Assembly (NCBI GenBank): GCA_947504195.1
Contig: CANNGN010000013.1
Span: 1 to 64,000, forward strand
Reading direction: 5' to 3'
DNA: 64,000 bases
Source of the DNA: an uncultured Vibrio sp.
GTDB taxonomy: Bacteria > Pseudomonadota > Gammaproteobacteria > Enterobacterales > Vibrionaceae
Shown here: positions 36,125 through 46,945 of the stretch, piece by piece
Layout of the letters: the number at the start of each line of letters is the position of its first letter
Numbering within the stretch: position 1 is the first letter of the stretch
The notes under the pieces: generated by a model
Told to the model about the DNA's origin: nothing
The model's input: the letters and a program-made list of their open reading frames with translations, nothing else
Databases searched by the model: none
Position numbers and translations under genes: made by a program

Positions 36125-38722
36125 TTATACCGCTTGCTGCACAATCACTGAATCCGCTTTATTGGTATAGAAATCCATAGTATGGAAGTTTAAGTAACGA
36201 TACGTATCAGCAGCCGTAGCATCGATCTGTTTCGCGTACTCTAAGTACTCTTCCATCGTTGGAATTCTACCGATAATAGCACCAACTGCCGCAAGTTCAG
36301 CTGACGAAAGGTACACATTCGCACCCGTACCTAAACGGTTAGGGAAGTTACGTGTAGAAGTCGACATAACTGTTGATTCATCAGCAACTCGAGCTTGGTT
36401 ACCCATACAGAGCGAACAACCTGGAGTTTCAATACGAACGCCTGCACGTCCAAAGATACCGTAGTAACCTTCAGCAGTAAGTTGGTCTTTATCCATCTTA
36501 GTCGGTGGTGCAATCCACAGACGAGTATCCAGTTGACCATTGAACTTCTCTAGCAGTTTACCTGCTGCACGGAAGTGTCCAATGTTGGTCATACAAGAAC
36601 CGATAAAGACTTCATCAATACTTGTTCCTTGAACTTCAGACAATAAACGAGCGTCGTCTGGGTCATTTGGAGCACATAAGATAGGCTCTTTGATATCAGC
36701 AAGATCGATTTCAATAACATGCGCATATTCTGCGTCTTTATCAGCTTCCATCAAGGCTGGATTAGCTAACCAAGATTCCATCGCTTGAATACGGCGTTCA
36801 ATGGTACGACGATCGCCATAACCTTCAGAAATCATCCACTTCAACATGGTGATATTTGAGTTCAAGTATTCAGAAATTGACTCTTCTGAAAGCTTAACGG
36901 TACAACCCGCAGCGCTTCGCTCTGCTGATGCATCTGATAACTCAAAAGCCTGTTCAACAGAAAGGTGTTCAACCCCTTCAATTTCAAGAACACGACCAGA
37001 GAATTCATTAATTTTACCGGCTTTTTCTACGGTTAATAAGCCTTGCTGAATACCGTAATACGGAATCGCATGAACTAAATCACGTAGCGTAATACCCGGT
37101 TGCATTTCGCCTTTAAATCGAACCAGAACTGACTCTGGCATATCCAACGGCATAACACCTGTTGCCGCAGCGAATGCCACTAAACCAGAACCAGCAGGGA
37201 AAGAAATACCTAATGGGAAACGAGTATGCGAGTCACCACCAGTACCAACGGTATCAGGTAATAGCATACGGTTTAACCACGAGTGGATTACACCATCACC
37301 TGGACGTAATGCCACCCCACCACGATTCATAATAAAATCAGGCAAAGTATGGTGAGTGTTCACATCGATTGGTTTTGGATAAGCAGAGGTATGACAGAAA
37401 GACTGCATGACTAAATCAGCAGAGAAACCAAGACAAGCTAAATCTTTGAGCTCGTCACGTGTCATAGGACCAGTGGTATCTTGAGAACCCACTGTCGCCA
37501 TTTTCGGCTCACAGTAAGTTCCTGGGCGAATACCTTCAACACCACATGCTTTACCGACCATTTTCTGTGCTAATGTGAAACCTTTATCACTGTCAGCAAC
37601 AGGAACTGGACGACGGAATACCGTTGATGGTTCAAGACCTAGTGCTTCACGAGCACGGTCTGTTAAACCACGACCGATGATCAATGGGATACGACCACCA
37701 GCACGAACCTCATCAATTAAGACGTCTGTTTTTAGTTCAAACTGAGCTAACTCTTCACCCGTATCATGATTGCAAACTTTGCCTTCAAATGGGTAAACAT
37801 CGATAACATCACCCATGTTTAGTTTGGTGACATCAACTTCAATTGGCAATGCACCGGCATCTTCCATTGTATTGAAGAAAATTGGGGCAATTTTACCACC
37901 AAGTACATAGCCGCCCGCACGTTTATTAGGCACGAATGGGATATCATCACCCATAAACCACAATACTGAGTTTGTTGCTGATTTACGCGAAGAACCGGTA
38001 CCGACAACATCACCCACATAAACTAATTGGTGACCTTTCGTTTGAAGGGCTTCAATTTGCTTGATAGGACCGATTGAACCATGTTGATTAGGCTCAATTC
38101 CTTCACGTTCATTTTTAAGCATGGCTAACGCATGGACAGGGATATCTGGACGAGACCATGCATCAGGAGCAGGTGACAGATCATCTGTATTCGTTTCACC
38201 TGTTACTTTAAATACGGTTAACGTTATTTTTTCTTGCAGCGCAGGTTTCGATAAGAACCATTCGGCTTCTGCCCAAGAATTCATAACTTGTTTAGCAAAC
38301 TCATTTCCAGCTTTCGCTTTTTCTTCGACATCATAAAACGCATCGAACATTAATAGAGTATGAGACAAGGCCTCAACAGCTGTTGGCGCTAATGCATCGT
38401 TATCAAGTAAGCTGACAAGAGGCTCGATGTTGTAACCACCTTGCATAGTACCTAAAAGCTGAGCCGCTTTTGTTGGGTCTACAAGGGGTGATAATTCTTC
38501 ACCACGGGTGATCGCCGCCAAGAAGCCCGCTTTTACATAAGCAGATTCATCAACACCAGGGGGAATGCGATTTTCTAAAAGATCTAGGATAAATGCTTCT
38601 TCGCCAGCAGGTGGCGCTTTTAATAATTCAACCAGACCGGTGACTTGTTCTACATCTAGGGGTTTAGGTACAACTCCCTCTGCAGCACGCTCTGCGACGT
38701 GTTTACGATAGGCTTCGAGCAC
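36125..38722 (-). CDS. acnB: Aconitate hydratase B
   Basis: AcnB isomerises citrate and isocitrate in the TCA cycle and also carries 2-methylisocitrate dehydratase activity. The 865-residue protein matches E. coli AcnB end to end, with the N-terminal HEAT-like domain (AAQLLGTMQGGYNIEPL), the swivel domain (GTGSSRKSATNSVLWF), and Fe-S cluster cysteines in VMQSFCHTSAYPKP, IGSCMTNIG and GCSLCMGNQA. Translation starts at GTG with AGAGGA eight bases upstream. It converges with serA. AcnB apo-form can bind mRNA in E. coli; nothing here tests that. Confidence 0.98.
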   Translation of the reverse strand: MLEAYRKHVAERAAEGVVPKPLDVEQVTGLVELLKAPPAGEEAFILDLLENRIPPGVDESAYVKAGFLAAITRGEELSPLVDPTKAAQLLGTMQGGYNIEPLVSLLDNDALAPTAVEALSHTLLMFDAFYDVEEKAKAGNEFAKQVMNSWAEAEWFLSKPALQEKITLTVFKVTGETNTDDLSPAPDAWSRPDIPVHALAMLKNEREGIEPNQHGSIGPIKQIEALQTKGHQLVYVGDVVGTGSSRKSATNSVLWFMGDDIPFVPNKRAGGYVLGGKIAPIFFNTMEDAGALPIEVDVTKLNMGDVIDVYPFEGKVCNHDTGEELAQFELKTDVLIDEVRAGGRIPLIIGRGLTDRAREALGLEPSTVFRRPVPVADSDKGFTLAQKMVGKACGVEGIRPGTYCEPKMATVGSQDTTGPMTRDELKDLACLGFSADLVMQSFCHTSAYPKPIDVNTHHTLPDFIMNRGGVALRPGDGVIHSWLNRMLLPDTVGTGGDSHTRFPLGISFPAGSGLVAFAAATGVMPLDMPESVLVRFKGEMQPGITLRDLVHAIPYYGIQQGLLTVEKAGKINEFSGRVLEIEGVEHLSVEQAFELSDASAERSAAGCTVKLSEESISEYLNSNITMLKWMISEGYGDRRTIERRIQAMESWLANPALMEADKDAEYAHVIEIDLADIKEPILCAPNDPDDARLLSEVQGTSIDEVFIGSCMTNIGHFRAAGKLLEKFNGQLDTRLWIAPPTKMDKDQLTAEGYYGIFGRAGVRIETPGCSLCMGNQARVADESTVMSTSTRNFPNRLGTGANVYLSSAELAAVGAIIGRIPTMEEYLEYAKQIDATAADTYRYLNFHTMDFYTNKADSVIVQQAV

Positions 38723-38945
38723 GACTTCTTCCTCTTTTTGCTGTTGACCCCATTTATTATAGCTTTTAGGGTAAACGTCCTTGGAAACTTGGCGCTCACG
38801 GTGAACCTAAATGGTTGCCGAGAACTCCAAACTGTCCACCCAGAATAGCAAAGATACGCCTAAATGAAAATGAGTTCACTTGGCGCGGGTCCTCAACTTA
38901 CGACTAAAGTCTTAGTTCAAGATTCGTCAAATACACATTTATTTA

Positions 38946-41291
38946 CTATTTAAAGCTGGCTCCTACGACTAAATAGATCGAGTCATAGCTATTTTCAGTT
39001 CGTCCATAGCCGAACATAATCGGCCCAACCGGTGAGTCAATTCCTGCAAAAAGAGCTCCTGCATTGAATAAAGGCGCCTTCGATAGCGATAAATTAGAAC
39101 TAGACCATACTCCACCGTACTCATAGGAAGCACCTAAATAGACTGGAGAAGTAAACACGCCAAAGTCGTTATCAAACCAGCGATAGCGATAATTCAAACT
39201 GGCGTAAGCTTTATTTTGACCACTTAGACTGTTACTTGGAATGCCGGAAAGATTCAGAAATCCTCCTATTGATAGCGGATTAATTGGATAATCAAACCGC
39301 TTACTATCCAACCTAGATAAGTCGCCTTGAACCATTAAGGTATGGCGTTCAAAGCTTCTCGCCATAATAGCCGATAAGTTATATTCAGAAACCCACTCGT
39401 CTAATCGATTCGAGTTGCTACTATCGCTTAATTCCGCTTTATCGTGCGACCGCATAAACTCCATATCAACATACTCGCCATCTCGAGGAAATTTAGAATT
39501 ATCCAATGTATCGAATTGGTAGCGTGCATAAACGCCTCTGCGTTGATATTCCATATCACCTTGGGAAGGTAATCTCGCTTCACCGTCGGTAATCCGCATC
39601 CCAAATTCAAATTCATCCCAAGGGTTATATTGATAGCCAAGTGACAACTCACCCACCAACTCGACATAGTTCACCTCAAAATAGTTCTCGGCCGCACTCA
39701 AACCAGCAACTTCTACATCTTCATCAGAAAACTTACGCAGTTCATTTTGATACTCTAATGAGGTACTTGTGAAAACTTGTTGGTCTAAAGTAAGCGGACG
39801 AAAATACTCCAACCCAATACGGCGATCTGTCCCCATTTCCATTTCAAGCCGCAATTCACTGCCAATAGAATCTAAATCCGTAAAGCTGTTACTCATCCCT
39901 ACCGAATATCGGCTTTGATCATCAAAGTCATCTTCTAACGCTAAGCGAAATGTTAAATAATTCGGCCCCCAAGATTTTTCTCGAACATGAACAATTAACT
40001 GATCTGAACCACCGGAAGAATCAACGTCATAAAAAATCAATTCAAACCGATCTAATGCATACAACTGGCGTATCCGCTGCTCAATCTGTTCAGTAGAAAG
40101 TGGCTGGTTGAGAGGAATATCTAACATTTCGCTCAATACTGCTTCACTATAGTGACTCTGATTGACCAGTTTGAGTGCGCTAAATTGCCATGTCTTACCT
40201 CGAGCAATGGGGTATGCGGCCTGTTCGATATTATTACGATAATCAGCATAATCAGAAGGTGTCATAGCGAGATTTTCTAAAGAAACGAAGGCTTGTTGAA
40301 CCGATTCATACCCTTTCTGGTACGCTTCATCAAGACGGTCAAACTCTATCGTTTCCATATCGCCAACATCGGGCTTTAAATAAATGTCCCCTTCTAGTAA
40401 TTCTTCTGCTTGTTTCTGCGAACTTTGACGTACTAAATAGTTAGAAAGTTGGTCAGCGACAGTAATGTAAGTGGTGAACTGTTCAGCATTTTTATAATCA
40501 GTACTAATATCTACGGCAATGACGATGTCTGCTCCCAGCGAACGGGCAACATCCACTGGCATATTATTAGTGACACCGCCATCGACCAATATATGCCCAT
40601 CAACTTCATAAGGTGGAAGAATACTTGGAACAGACATGCTTGCCATAAAAGCATCCACCAAGTAGCCACTGTCTAAAATAAATGGCTCTAAGTTCACTAT
40701 ATCGGTTGCCACCGCACGGTAGCGAATCGGTAATTCATCAAATGAATTGAGACGAGGGATATGACCCGCAGCCTGACGGATGAGGCGCAACATATTTTGC
40801 CCCTGAATGACGCCTTTAGGTACACGAATATCAAGTGAATCATAACGAAAACCAAGATCAGCATCTAATTGATAGCGATCTTCAAATTCTTTTTCCCGAA
40901 CATGGCGTAAACCTCGATCAACTTGATCACGATAACCGCTATTCCAATCCACCTGACCAATATGTTCGTGGATCTGCTCTGCGGTTTGACCACTGGCATA
41001 TAAACCACCGACATAGGCCCCCATACTGGCTCCGGTGATAATATCAATCGGAATGTGCATCTCTTCAAGTGCTTGCAAAACACCAACATGAGCAGCTCCT
41101 TTTGCTCCCCCTCCCGCTAGAACTAACGCAATAACAGGACGCTCGCTAGGCTTGCGTGCTTGTATGGATGCATCGTCGTTCACTGTCGCCATAGCAGTCG
41201 TCATTGATCCCAATATTGAGAGACTTACCAACCATACAGCTCGCAACCCATGTTTTCCCATCATCAAGATTTTAGTTCCGTTCAGGTTCAT
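38946..41291 (-). CDS. Patatin-like phospholipase autotransporter (PlpD type, type Vd)
   Basis: The protein (782 residues from the ATG at 41289-41291) begins with a signal peptide ending near TAMA-TV (residue 36). The patatin domain has the oxyanion loop LAGGGAKGAAHVG, nucleophile S89 in GASMG and D237 in VDGGV. A single POTRA-like segment follows (about residues 365-445, ending LIVHVREKSWGP). The last 330 residues form an Omp85/FhaC-type beta-barrel ending in F-K. This is the architecture of P. aeruginosa PlpD. A GTG at 41306 is an alternative start. It lies 8 bp after mrcB. Substrate is unknown. Confidence 0.9.
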   Translation of the reverse strand: MNLNGTKILMMGKHGLRAVWLVSLSILGSMTTAMATVNDDASIQARKPSERPVIALVLAGGGAKGAAHVGVLQALEEMHIPIDIITGASMGAYVGGLYASGQTAEQIHEHIGQVDWNSGYRDQVDRGLRHVREKEFEDRYQLDADLGFRYDSLDIRVPKGVIQGQNMLRLIRQAAGHIPRLNSFDELPIRYRAVATDIVNLEPFILDSGYLVDAFMASMSVPSILPPYEVDGHILVDGGVTNNMPVDVARSLGADIVIAVDISTDYKNAEQFTTYITVADQLSNYLVRQSSQKQAEELLEGDIYLKPDVGDMETIEFDRLDEAYQKGYESVQQAFVSLENLAMTPSDYADYRNNIEQAAYPIARGKTWQFSALKLVNQSHYSEAVLSEMLDIPLNQPLSTEQIEQRIRQLYALDRFELIFYDVDSSGGSDQLIVHVREKSWGPNYLTFRLALEDDFDDQSRYSVGMSNSFTDLDSIGSELRLEMEMGTDRRIGLEYFRPLTLDQQVFTSTSLEYQNELRKFSDEDVEVAGLSAAENYFEVNYVELVGELSLGYQYNPWDEFEFGMRITDGEARLPSQGDMEYQRRGVYARYQFDTLDNSKFPRDGEYVDMEFMRSHDKAELSDSSNSNRLDEWVSEYNLSAIMARSFERHTLMVQGDLSRLDSKRFDYPINPLSIGGFLNLSGIPSNSLSGQNKAYASLNYRYRWFDNDFGVFTSPVYLGASYEYGGVWSSSNLSLSKAPLFNAGALFAGIDSPVGPIMFGYGRTENSYDSIYLVVGASFK

Positions 41292-41299
41292 TCGTAGCA

Positions 41300-43675
41300 C
41301 TACCACTTAAATAACTTTTTAATCCAACCGCTTGGTGTTTTCTGCTTTTGACACGCTTGTTGATAAACACCATCTTCATCCCAGATGGGTAACTTAAAGT
41401 CGTTGCTGCAATCTAAGGTTAATCCACCACTTTTATTTTGGGAAAAACCGAACATTGAGATTCCGTTTGGCCATGGCAGCGATAATACGACCGCTCCGCG
41501 CTTGGCCAAGTAATTTGAATAGACCCGTTGAGCGCCCGTTGCACCGGTTAAGCCTGTTGATTTATTGTCATCTCGGCCAACCCAAATAGTCGTGACTTCC
41601 CGACCATCAACACCAACAAACCAACTGTCTCTAGTATCATTGCTGGTTCCAGTTTTTCCAGCTAAGCCAGCGGAAGGGAAACGCGTATTTAACGCTCTTC
41701 CCGTTCCTTCTAATACCGCTCGTTTCATCGCATAAGTCGTCAACCATGCAGCTTGCTGTCGCACAGATTGAGAGCTTTTAGGTAATGATTGATAGAGCAC
41801 GTTACCATCAACATCAACCACAGAACGCAATGCCGACAATCTCGATCGTTTTCCAGAATTGGTTATCGTTTGATAGAGCTGAGCAACTTGAATTGGAGCG
41901 AGACTAAACGCCCCAAGGAACATAGACGGAACCGAGCGTAATTCCTGGCTATCCATGCCCAACGCAACCAAGGTTTTACTAACTTCATCAATGGTGACTT
42001 GCATCCCTAAATCGACTGTAGGGACATTAATGGATTTTGCCAAACCCAAGTAAAGTGGTACTTCTCCTCGAAATTTACGATCAAAGTTCTGCGGTGACCA
42101 CACCTCACCATCATTGGATTTCAATGCAATAGGTTTATCAGATAATGTTGTTGCCAAAGTATATTTTTGGGGATCACTCAATGCCGTCAAATACACCGCA
42201 GGTTTCGCCAATGAACCAATTTGTCGACTCGCATTTAGAGCACGATTAAACCCATCATATCCTACCGTTTTCCCGCCAACGATAGCTCGAATCTCACCAC
42301 TATGACGATCAACAGCCACCGCCGCAGATTCCAATTGTGCAGAGCCTAATTGAGGGATGGTTTTTGATACCGCTTGTTCGAGTTCAAATTGTGAAACCGG
42401 GTCGAGCGTTGTAAAGACTTTTAGCCCTTTATCAGATTCAAAGGAATCGCCGACCTGCTGTTTCAATTCAATGGCAACTTGCTGGAAATAGGCAGGCTGA
42501 CGCTGAGCAATACTTGGGTTTTTAACCACATCTAATGGACGCTCAACAGCCATTGCGTATTGTTTTGCGGTAAGAATATCGTGGTCCATCATCAGTCTTA
42601 AAACCAGATCACGGCGCTTTTTCGCTCGTTCAGGAGAGCGCACTGGATTATAGTATGAAGGCCCTTTAACCATTCCCACCAACAAAGCAAGTTGATCTAT
42701 TCTCAACTCTTGCAAAGGTTGTCCGAAGTAAAGTCGAGAAGCAAGACCGAAACCATGAATCGCTTGGGCACCGCTCTGCCCTAAATACACTTCATTCAAG
42801 TAACCTTCTAAAATTCGATCTTTGCTGTAGCGGTAATCAATAATCAGTGCCATTAAAGCTTCGCGGAACTTACGCCATAACGACCGTTCGCTGGTCAAAA
42901 ATAGGTTTTTAGCTAGCTGTTGAGTTAATGTACTCCCGCCTTGAACCGTTCGTCCTGCTTTAAAGTTTACAACGGCCGCTCGAGCAATCGCGAAAGGAGC
43001 AATACCATCATGCTGATAGAAGTTACGATCTTCAGTGGTCAACAACGCATCCACCATCACTTCAGGAAATTGCTCTCTATGTAGGAATAGTCTCTGCTCT
43101 TCGCTGTTTTTTTCTAACATTCCTAGTAACTTGGGTTCAATACGTAAAAAACCCATATCTCCACGGCTTTCTAACGATTGAATACGCATCAACTCGTTAC
43201 CATCAAAATGGAGCATCACATGACGTTCTGGCTCTGATGCATCGGAAAATTCAAACGGTCGCCGAATCAGCTCAATTCGTGTCGCTGAAGACGAATACTC
43301 CCCCGCATAACGTGGTTGCGTTACCTTGCGGTAATTGAGTACATCCAATTCTTGTCGAACTTCCTTCAGACTGATTTCATCACCAGGAGATAAGGTCAGT
43401 ATGCGTGAATATACAACTGTTGGAAGCTTGAAGAGCTGCCCAGAAAAGCGCTGCTTAACAATATCGTCTAAATAAAAACCATAAAATACCAAGATCGTAA
43501 ACCCAACTACCCCTAATTTCCAGGCAACGCTCCAGCTTTTCCTCAACCAACCGCGAGGCTTTTTGTCTTGCCCTTTTTTCTTCGAAGTACCAGATTTACT
43601 CTGCGTTTTTGAACTGCGTTTAGGTGTACTTTTTGACGTCGCTGAGCCACGAGTTGTCGGTTTCTTATCTGTCAT
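41300..43675 (-). CDS. mrcB: Penicillin-binding protein 1B
   Basis: PBP1B is the bifunctional glycosyltransferase-transpeptidase for septal peptidoglycan. The 791-residue protein has a basic cytoplasmic tail, one membrane helix (about residues 54-70) and a UB2H domain that in E. coli docks the activator LpoB. The GT51 domain follows (TTEDRNFYQHDGI, GGSTLTQQLAKNLFL). The transpeptidase has the SxxK motif in IGSLAKPAVY and the KTGTSNDTRDSWFVG box. It shares one base with the hrpB stop (TGATG), so the two are coupled. Confidence 0.97.
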   Translation of the reverse strand: MTDKKPTTRGSATSKSTPKRSSKTQSKSGTSKKKGQDKKPRGWLRKSWSVAWKLGVVGFTILVFYGFYLDDIVKQRFSGQLFKLPTVVYSRILTLSPGDEISLKEVRQELDVLNYRKVTQPRYAGEYSSSATRIELIRRPFEFSDASEPERHVMLHFDGNELMRIQSLESRGDMGFLRIEPKLLGMLEKNSEEQRLFLHREQFPEVMVDALLTTEDRNFYQHDGIAPFAIARAAVVNFKAGRTVQGGSTLTQQLAKNLFLTSERSLWRKFREALMALIIDYRYSKDRILEGYLNEVYLGQSGAQAIHGFGLASRLYFGQPLQELRIDQLALLVGMVKGPSYYNPVRSPERAKKRRDLVLRLMMDHDILTAKQYAMAVERPLDVVKNPSIAQRQPAYFQQVAIELKQQVGDSFESDKGLKVFTTLDPVSQFELEQAVSKTIPQLGSAQLESAAVAVDRHSGEIRAIVGGKTVGYDGFNRALNASRQIGSLAKPAVYLTALSDPQKYTLATTLSDKPIALKSNDGEVWSPQNFDRKFRGEVPLYLGLAKSINVPTVDLGMQVTIDEVSKTLVALGMDSQELRSVPSMFLGAFSLAPIQVAQLYQTITNSGKRSRLSALRSVVDVDGNVLYQSLPKSSQSVRQQAAWLTTYAMKRAVLEGTGRALNTRFPSAGLAGKTGTSNDTRDSWFVGVDGREVTTIWVGRDDNKSTGLTGATGAQRVYSNYLAKRGAVVLSLPWPNGISMFGFSQNKSGGLTLDCSNDFKLPIWDEDGVYQQACQKQKTPSGWIKKLFKW

Positions 43676-46149
43676 CAGTTAAAGTGCCGCTTTGTTTTAG
43701 TGGTTGCAATATGATTAGCAGGATCATCAGGCCAAACATGCTTGGGATACCGCCCTTTCATCTCTTTTTGTACTTCCTTGTAAGATCCTGCCCAAAATGC
43801 CGCTAAATCTTGAGTTAATTGAATCGGCCGCTGAGCCGGTGATAGCAACTCAAGCAATAATCGCTTTGATCCTTGTGCAATTACTGGTGAAGTTTGTTCC
43901 CCATACACCTCTTGGATTCGAACCGAGAGTGTTGGTTCCGATCCCACTCTATATCGAATCGCTTTATGAGTTCCAGTCGGCAGTCTCCATTTAGGGGGCA
44001 GCCATTGGTCCAGTTGTTGATTTAAAGGCCAACCGAGATAAGCTTTGAGCGCTTCTGCATGAGGAAGGTTACTCAATTGTTTAGCAGTACGAACATTATT
44101 CATATAAGGCTCTAACCAAACTTCAAGGTTTTCCAATAATCCAGATTCATTAAACTCTGGCCAAGGTTCATTTGGGAGCCACTCAACAGCGCACCGTACT
44201 CTCTCAAGCCATTCGATAGTGGTTTGATTCAAATTTAATACAGATAAGCCATAGCGGCGAACATAATTTAGCAAAGCTTGTGTTATTTTTTCTTGGTCAG
44301 GTTCCTGCGATAGACGAGTAGTTAGCACTAACTGACCGCACATAACTCGTTGTTCCGCAATCAAACGACCTCGCTTTTCATCCCAATCGAGATGATCAAC
44401 CTCCTTGGTTAAATGCGTCAAGTATTCCATTAATTCAGATAAAGAGATGTCACTCGCCAATTGAATTTGACTGTCGGCTCCGTGATGTCTCATCAAGTCA
44501 CACACCACAAGATAACTTGCCTGAGAGAAAAGGAATTCCTGACGTAGCTTAGCCCCATGACCATTGGCCAGTTTAAATTCGGAGCTTTCTGAACGGCCTC
44601 GACGTTGCGCGATTCTATCGGGAAACGCTAAAGCCGCCGCAAGTCTTAAACACTGCTCATCCACTTTAGATAACTCAAACGATACATTGAGTTTGCGTGC
44701 TAACTGTTTAGATCGAGTCATCAGGCGCTGACGTTTGCTGTGTTTACCTTGTTGCCACAAATGGAATGCCATCGTTAAATCGGTACAATTAAAGTCGGGC
44801 TCTTCAATTAACACCGCACATGCGATAGCACTCACCATCCCTTTACTTCCCAACAGTCTTGATTGCAATAGCATACTAGCCAAACGAGGGTCTATTCCGA
44901 GCTGATACGCTTGCTGCCCCATAGTGGTCAATTGATGCTGCTGATCAATCAAACCGAGAGTAATAAGCAATTCTCTACTACGTTCAATCAACGCTTGCGG
45001 TGGTGTGTCGAGCCAGTTTAATTCTTTTACATCTCGTACTCCCCAGTTGGATAACTCCAATGCAGTACTAGTGAGATCAGAATGTAAAATATCAGGGACA
45101 GGTACTCTGGTTTGTTGTTGATATTGAGATTCAGAATATAACCGAACACAAATACCAGGTTCAATTCGCCCCGCTCGACCAGCACGTTGTTGGGCTGAAG
45201 ATTGTGCTATTCGAACTTGCTCTAGCCTGGTTACGCCACTTACCGGATCAAAACGAGCATGTCGCTCTAACCCCGAATCAACCACGACTCGAACCCCTTC
45301 TATCGTTAGCGATGTTTCGGCTACATTTGTTGCCAATACCACTTTTCGCAGCCTAGATGTCACGGGTTTGATTGCTCGTTGCTGCTCTTGAAAACTAAGT
45401 TGGCCATAAAGAGGGGCGATGACAATATCATCACGACCAGATAAAGAGTCATTCAATGCCGCTTCTACGCGTTTTATAGAAGAAATACCGGGTAAAAAAG
45501 CGAGAATAGAGCCGGTCTCACTATCGCATAATGACGTGATTTTTTGCGCCATTTTAATGAATACATCATCGTTGGGATTGAGTGGCGCGTATCGAACTTC
45601 AATCGGATACGACCGCCCTTCGCACTCGATCATCAATGCTTCTGGCAACAAATTCTGGAGCGCATCACCATCTAATGTTGCTGACATCACCACCAACTTC
45701 AGGTCATCTCGCAAAGCTGTTTGAACTTCGAGCGATAAGGCTAACGCTAAATCTGCATGCAAACTGCGTTCATGGAATTCATCAAATATAATGACCTCAA
45801 CACCGTTCAATTCAGGATCATCTTGGATCATCCGAGTGAGTACACCTTCAGTGACGATTTCTAACTGAGTTTGGTCACTCACCTTACTTTCACCTTTTAT
45901 TCGATAACCTACCCGTTGCCCAACTTCTTGATTAAGCTGAGCGGCAACATAGTTAGCTATCGATTTAGCGGCCAAACGTCGAGGTTCGAGCATGATAATC
46001 TTGCCCGTTACGGTATCGCTACGTAACAAAGCTAAAGGAAAATAGGTCGATTTACCCGCTCCGGGCGCTGCTTGCAAGATAATCTGAGGGTGTGATTGGA
46101 TACCAGAAATTAACTGAGGGATCACTGACTCGATAGGCAATTGTTGCAA
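43675..46149 (-). CDS. hrpB: ATP-dependent helicase HrpB
   Basis: HrpB is a DEAH-type helicase; its cellular role is still poorly defined. Visible motifs are Walker A (APGAGKST), DEFHERSLHADL, SATLDG and QRAGRAGR, with the family C-terminal HrpB domain. The frame is open to 46245, but the TTG at 46147-46149 with AAGGGG six bases upstream gives a protein starting QQLPIESVIPQL. This aligns with the E. coli start and yields 824 residues. An in-frame ATG at 46182 has no ribosome site. It is divergent from sfsA. The thpR gene present nearby in E. coli is missing here. Confidence 0.93.
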   Translation of the reverse strand: MQQLPIESVIPQLISGIQSHPQIILQAAPGAGKSTYFPLALLRSDTVTGKIIMLEPRRLAAKSIANYVAAQLNQEVGQRVGYRIKGESKVSDQTQLEIVTEGVLTRMIQDDPELNGVEVIIFDEFHERSLHADLALALSLEVQTALRDDLKLVVMSATLDGDALQNLLPEALMIECEGRSYPIEVRYAPLNPNDDVFIKMAQKITSLCDSETGSILAFLPGISSIKRVEAALNDSLSGRDDIVIAPLYGQLSFQEQQRAIKPVTSRLRKVVLATNVAETSLTIEGVRVVVDSGLERHARFDPVSGVTRLEQVRIAQSSAQQRAGRAGRIEPGICVRLYSESQYQQQTRVPVPDILHSDLTSTALELSNWGVRDVKELNWLDTPPQALIERSRELLITLGLIDQQHQLTTMGQQAYQLGIDPRLASMLLQSRLLGSKGMVSAIACAVLIEEPDFNCTDLTMAFHLWQQGKHSKRQRLMTRSKQLARKLNVSFELSKVDEQCLRLAAALAFPDRIAQRRGRSESSEFKLANGHGAKLRQEFLFSQASYLVVCDLMRHHGADSQIQLASDISLSELMEYLTHLTKEVDHLDWDEKRGRLIAEQRVMCGQLVLTTRLSQEPDQEKITQALLNYVRRYGLSVLNLNQTTIEWLERVRCAVEWLPNEPWPEFNESGLLENLEVWLEPYMNNVRTAKQLSNLPHAEALKAYLGWPLNQQLDQWLPPKWRLPTGTHKAIRYRVGSEPTLSVRIQEVYGEQTSPVIAQGSKRLLLELLSPAQRPIQLTQDLAAFWAGSYKEVQKEMKGRYPKHVWPDDPANHIATTKTKRHFN

Positions 46150-46204
46150 AGCAAACCCCTTATGATTTAATGAAGCAATCATTGTACATAAAAACAGTAG
46201 ATAA

Positions 46205-46945
46205 ATGCAGTTCGATCCCGAGTTAAAATCCGCAATCTTAATCAAGCGCTATAAACGCTTTCTTGCCGATATTAAATTAAATGACGGCACTGAAACCACC
46301 ATCCATTGCGCCAATACAGGAGCGATGACAGGGTGCGCGACTCCCGGTGATACCATTTGGTACTCACAATCCAATAACCCTAAGAGAAAATACCCATTTA
46401 GTTGGGAACTCACTTATACTCAACAAAATGATTATATCTGCGTAAATACAGTGCGCGCCAATCAACTATGTGTTGAAGCGATCAACGATCATCAAATTGA
46501 TGAACTTCTGAATTACGAACAACTTAAAACAGAAGTGAAATATGGGCAGGAAAACAGTCGTATCGATATCCTACTTCGCTCTCCCAATCGAAGAGATTGT
46601 TACATCGAAGTAAAAAGTGTCACTTTACTCGACCAAACTGAAGGAAGTGACGCGAACGGTCAAGGTTACTTTCCCGACGCCGTTACGACTCGTGGGCAAA
46701 AACACCTACGAGAGTTAATCGAAGTCGTTAAAAATGGCGATAGAGCAGTATTATTATTCGCTATTTTGCATTCAGGGATTGAAAAAGTGTCGCCTGCCCA
46801 CCATATAGATGCAACATATTCATTATTACTATTAGAAGCAATAAATACTGGTGTCGAGGTATTGTGCTATAAAGCTCAATTTACCAATCAATCACTAAAA
46901 CTAACAACAGCGATTCCTTTTTCATCTGAAAAGATAAAAATTTGA
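46205..46945 (+). CDS. sfsA: DNA/RNA nuclease SfsA
   Basis: SfsA was named for sugar fermentation stimulation; it is now viewed as a DNA-binding or nuclease protein and its role is unsettled. The 246-residue product shows the family blocks LIKRYKRFLADI, HCANTGAMTGCATPGD, SRIDILL, CYIEVKSVTLL and FPDAVTTRGQKHLRELIEV. It precedes dksA by 123 bp, the same order as in E. coli. Confidence 0.96.
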   Translation: MQFDPELKSAILIKRYKRFLADIKLNDGTETTIHCANTGAMTGCATPGDTIWYSQSNNPKRKYPFSWELTYTQQNDYICVNTVRANQLCVEAINDHQIDELLNYEQLKTEVKYGQENSRIDILLRSPNRRDCYIEVKSVTLLDQTEGSDANGQGYFPDAVTTRGQKHLRELIEVVKNGDRAVLLFAILHSGIEKVSPAHHIDATYSLLLLEAINTGVEVLCYKAQFTNQSLKLTTAIPFSSEKIKI

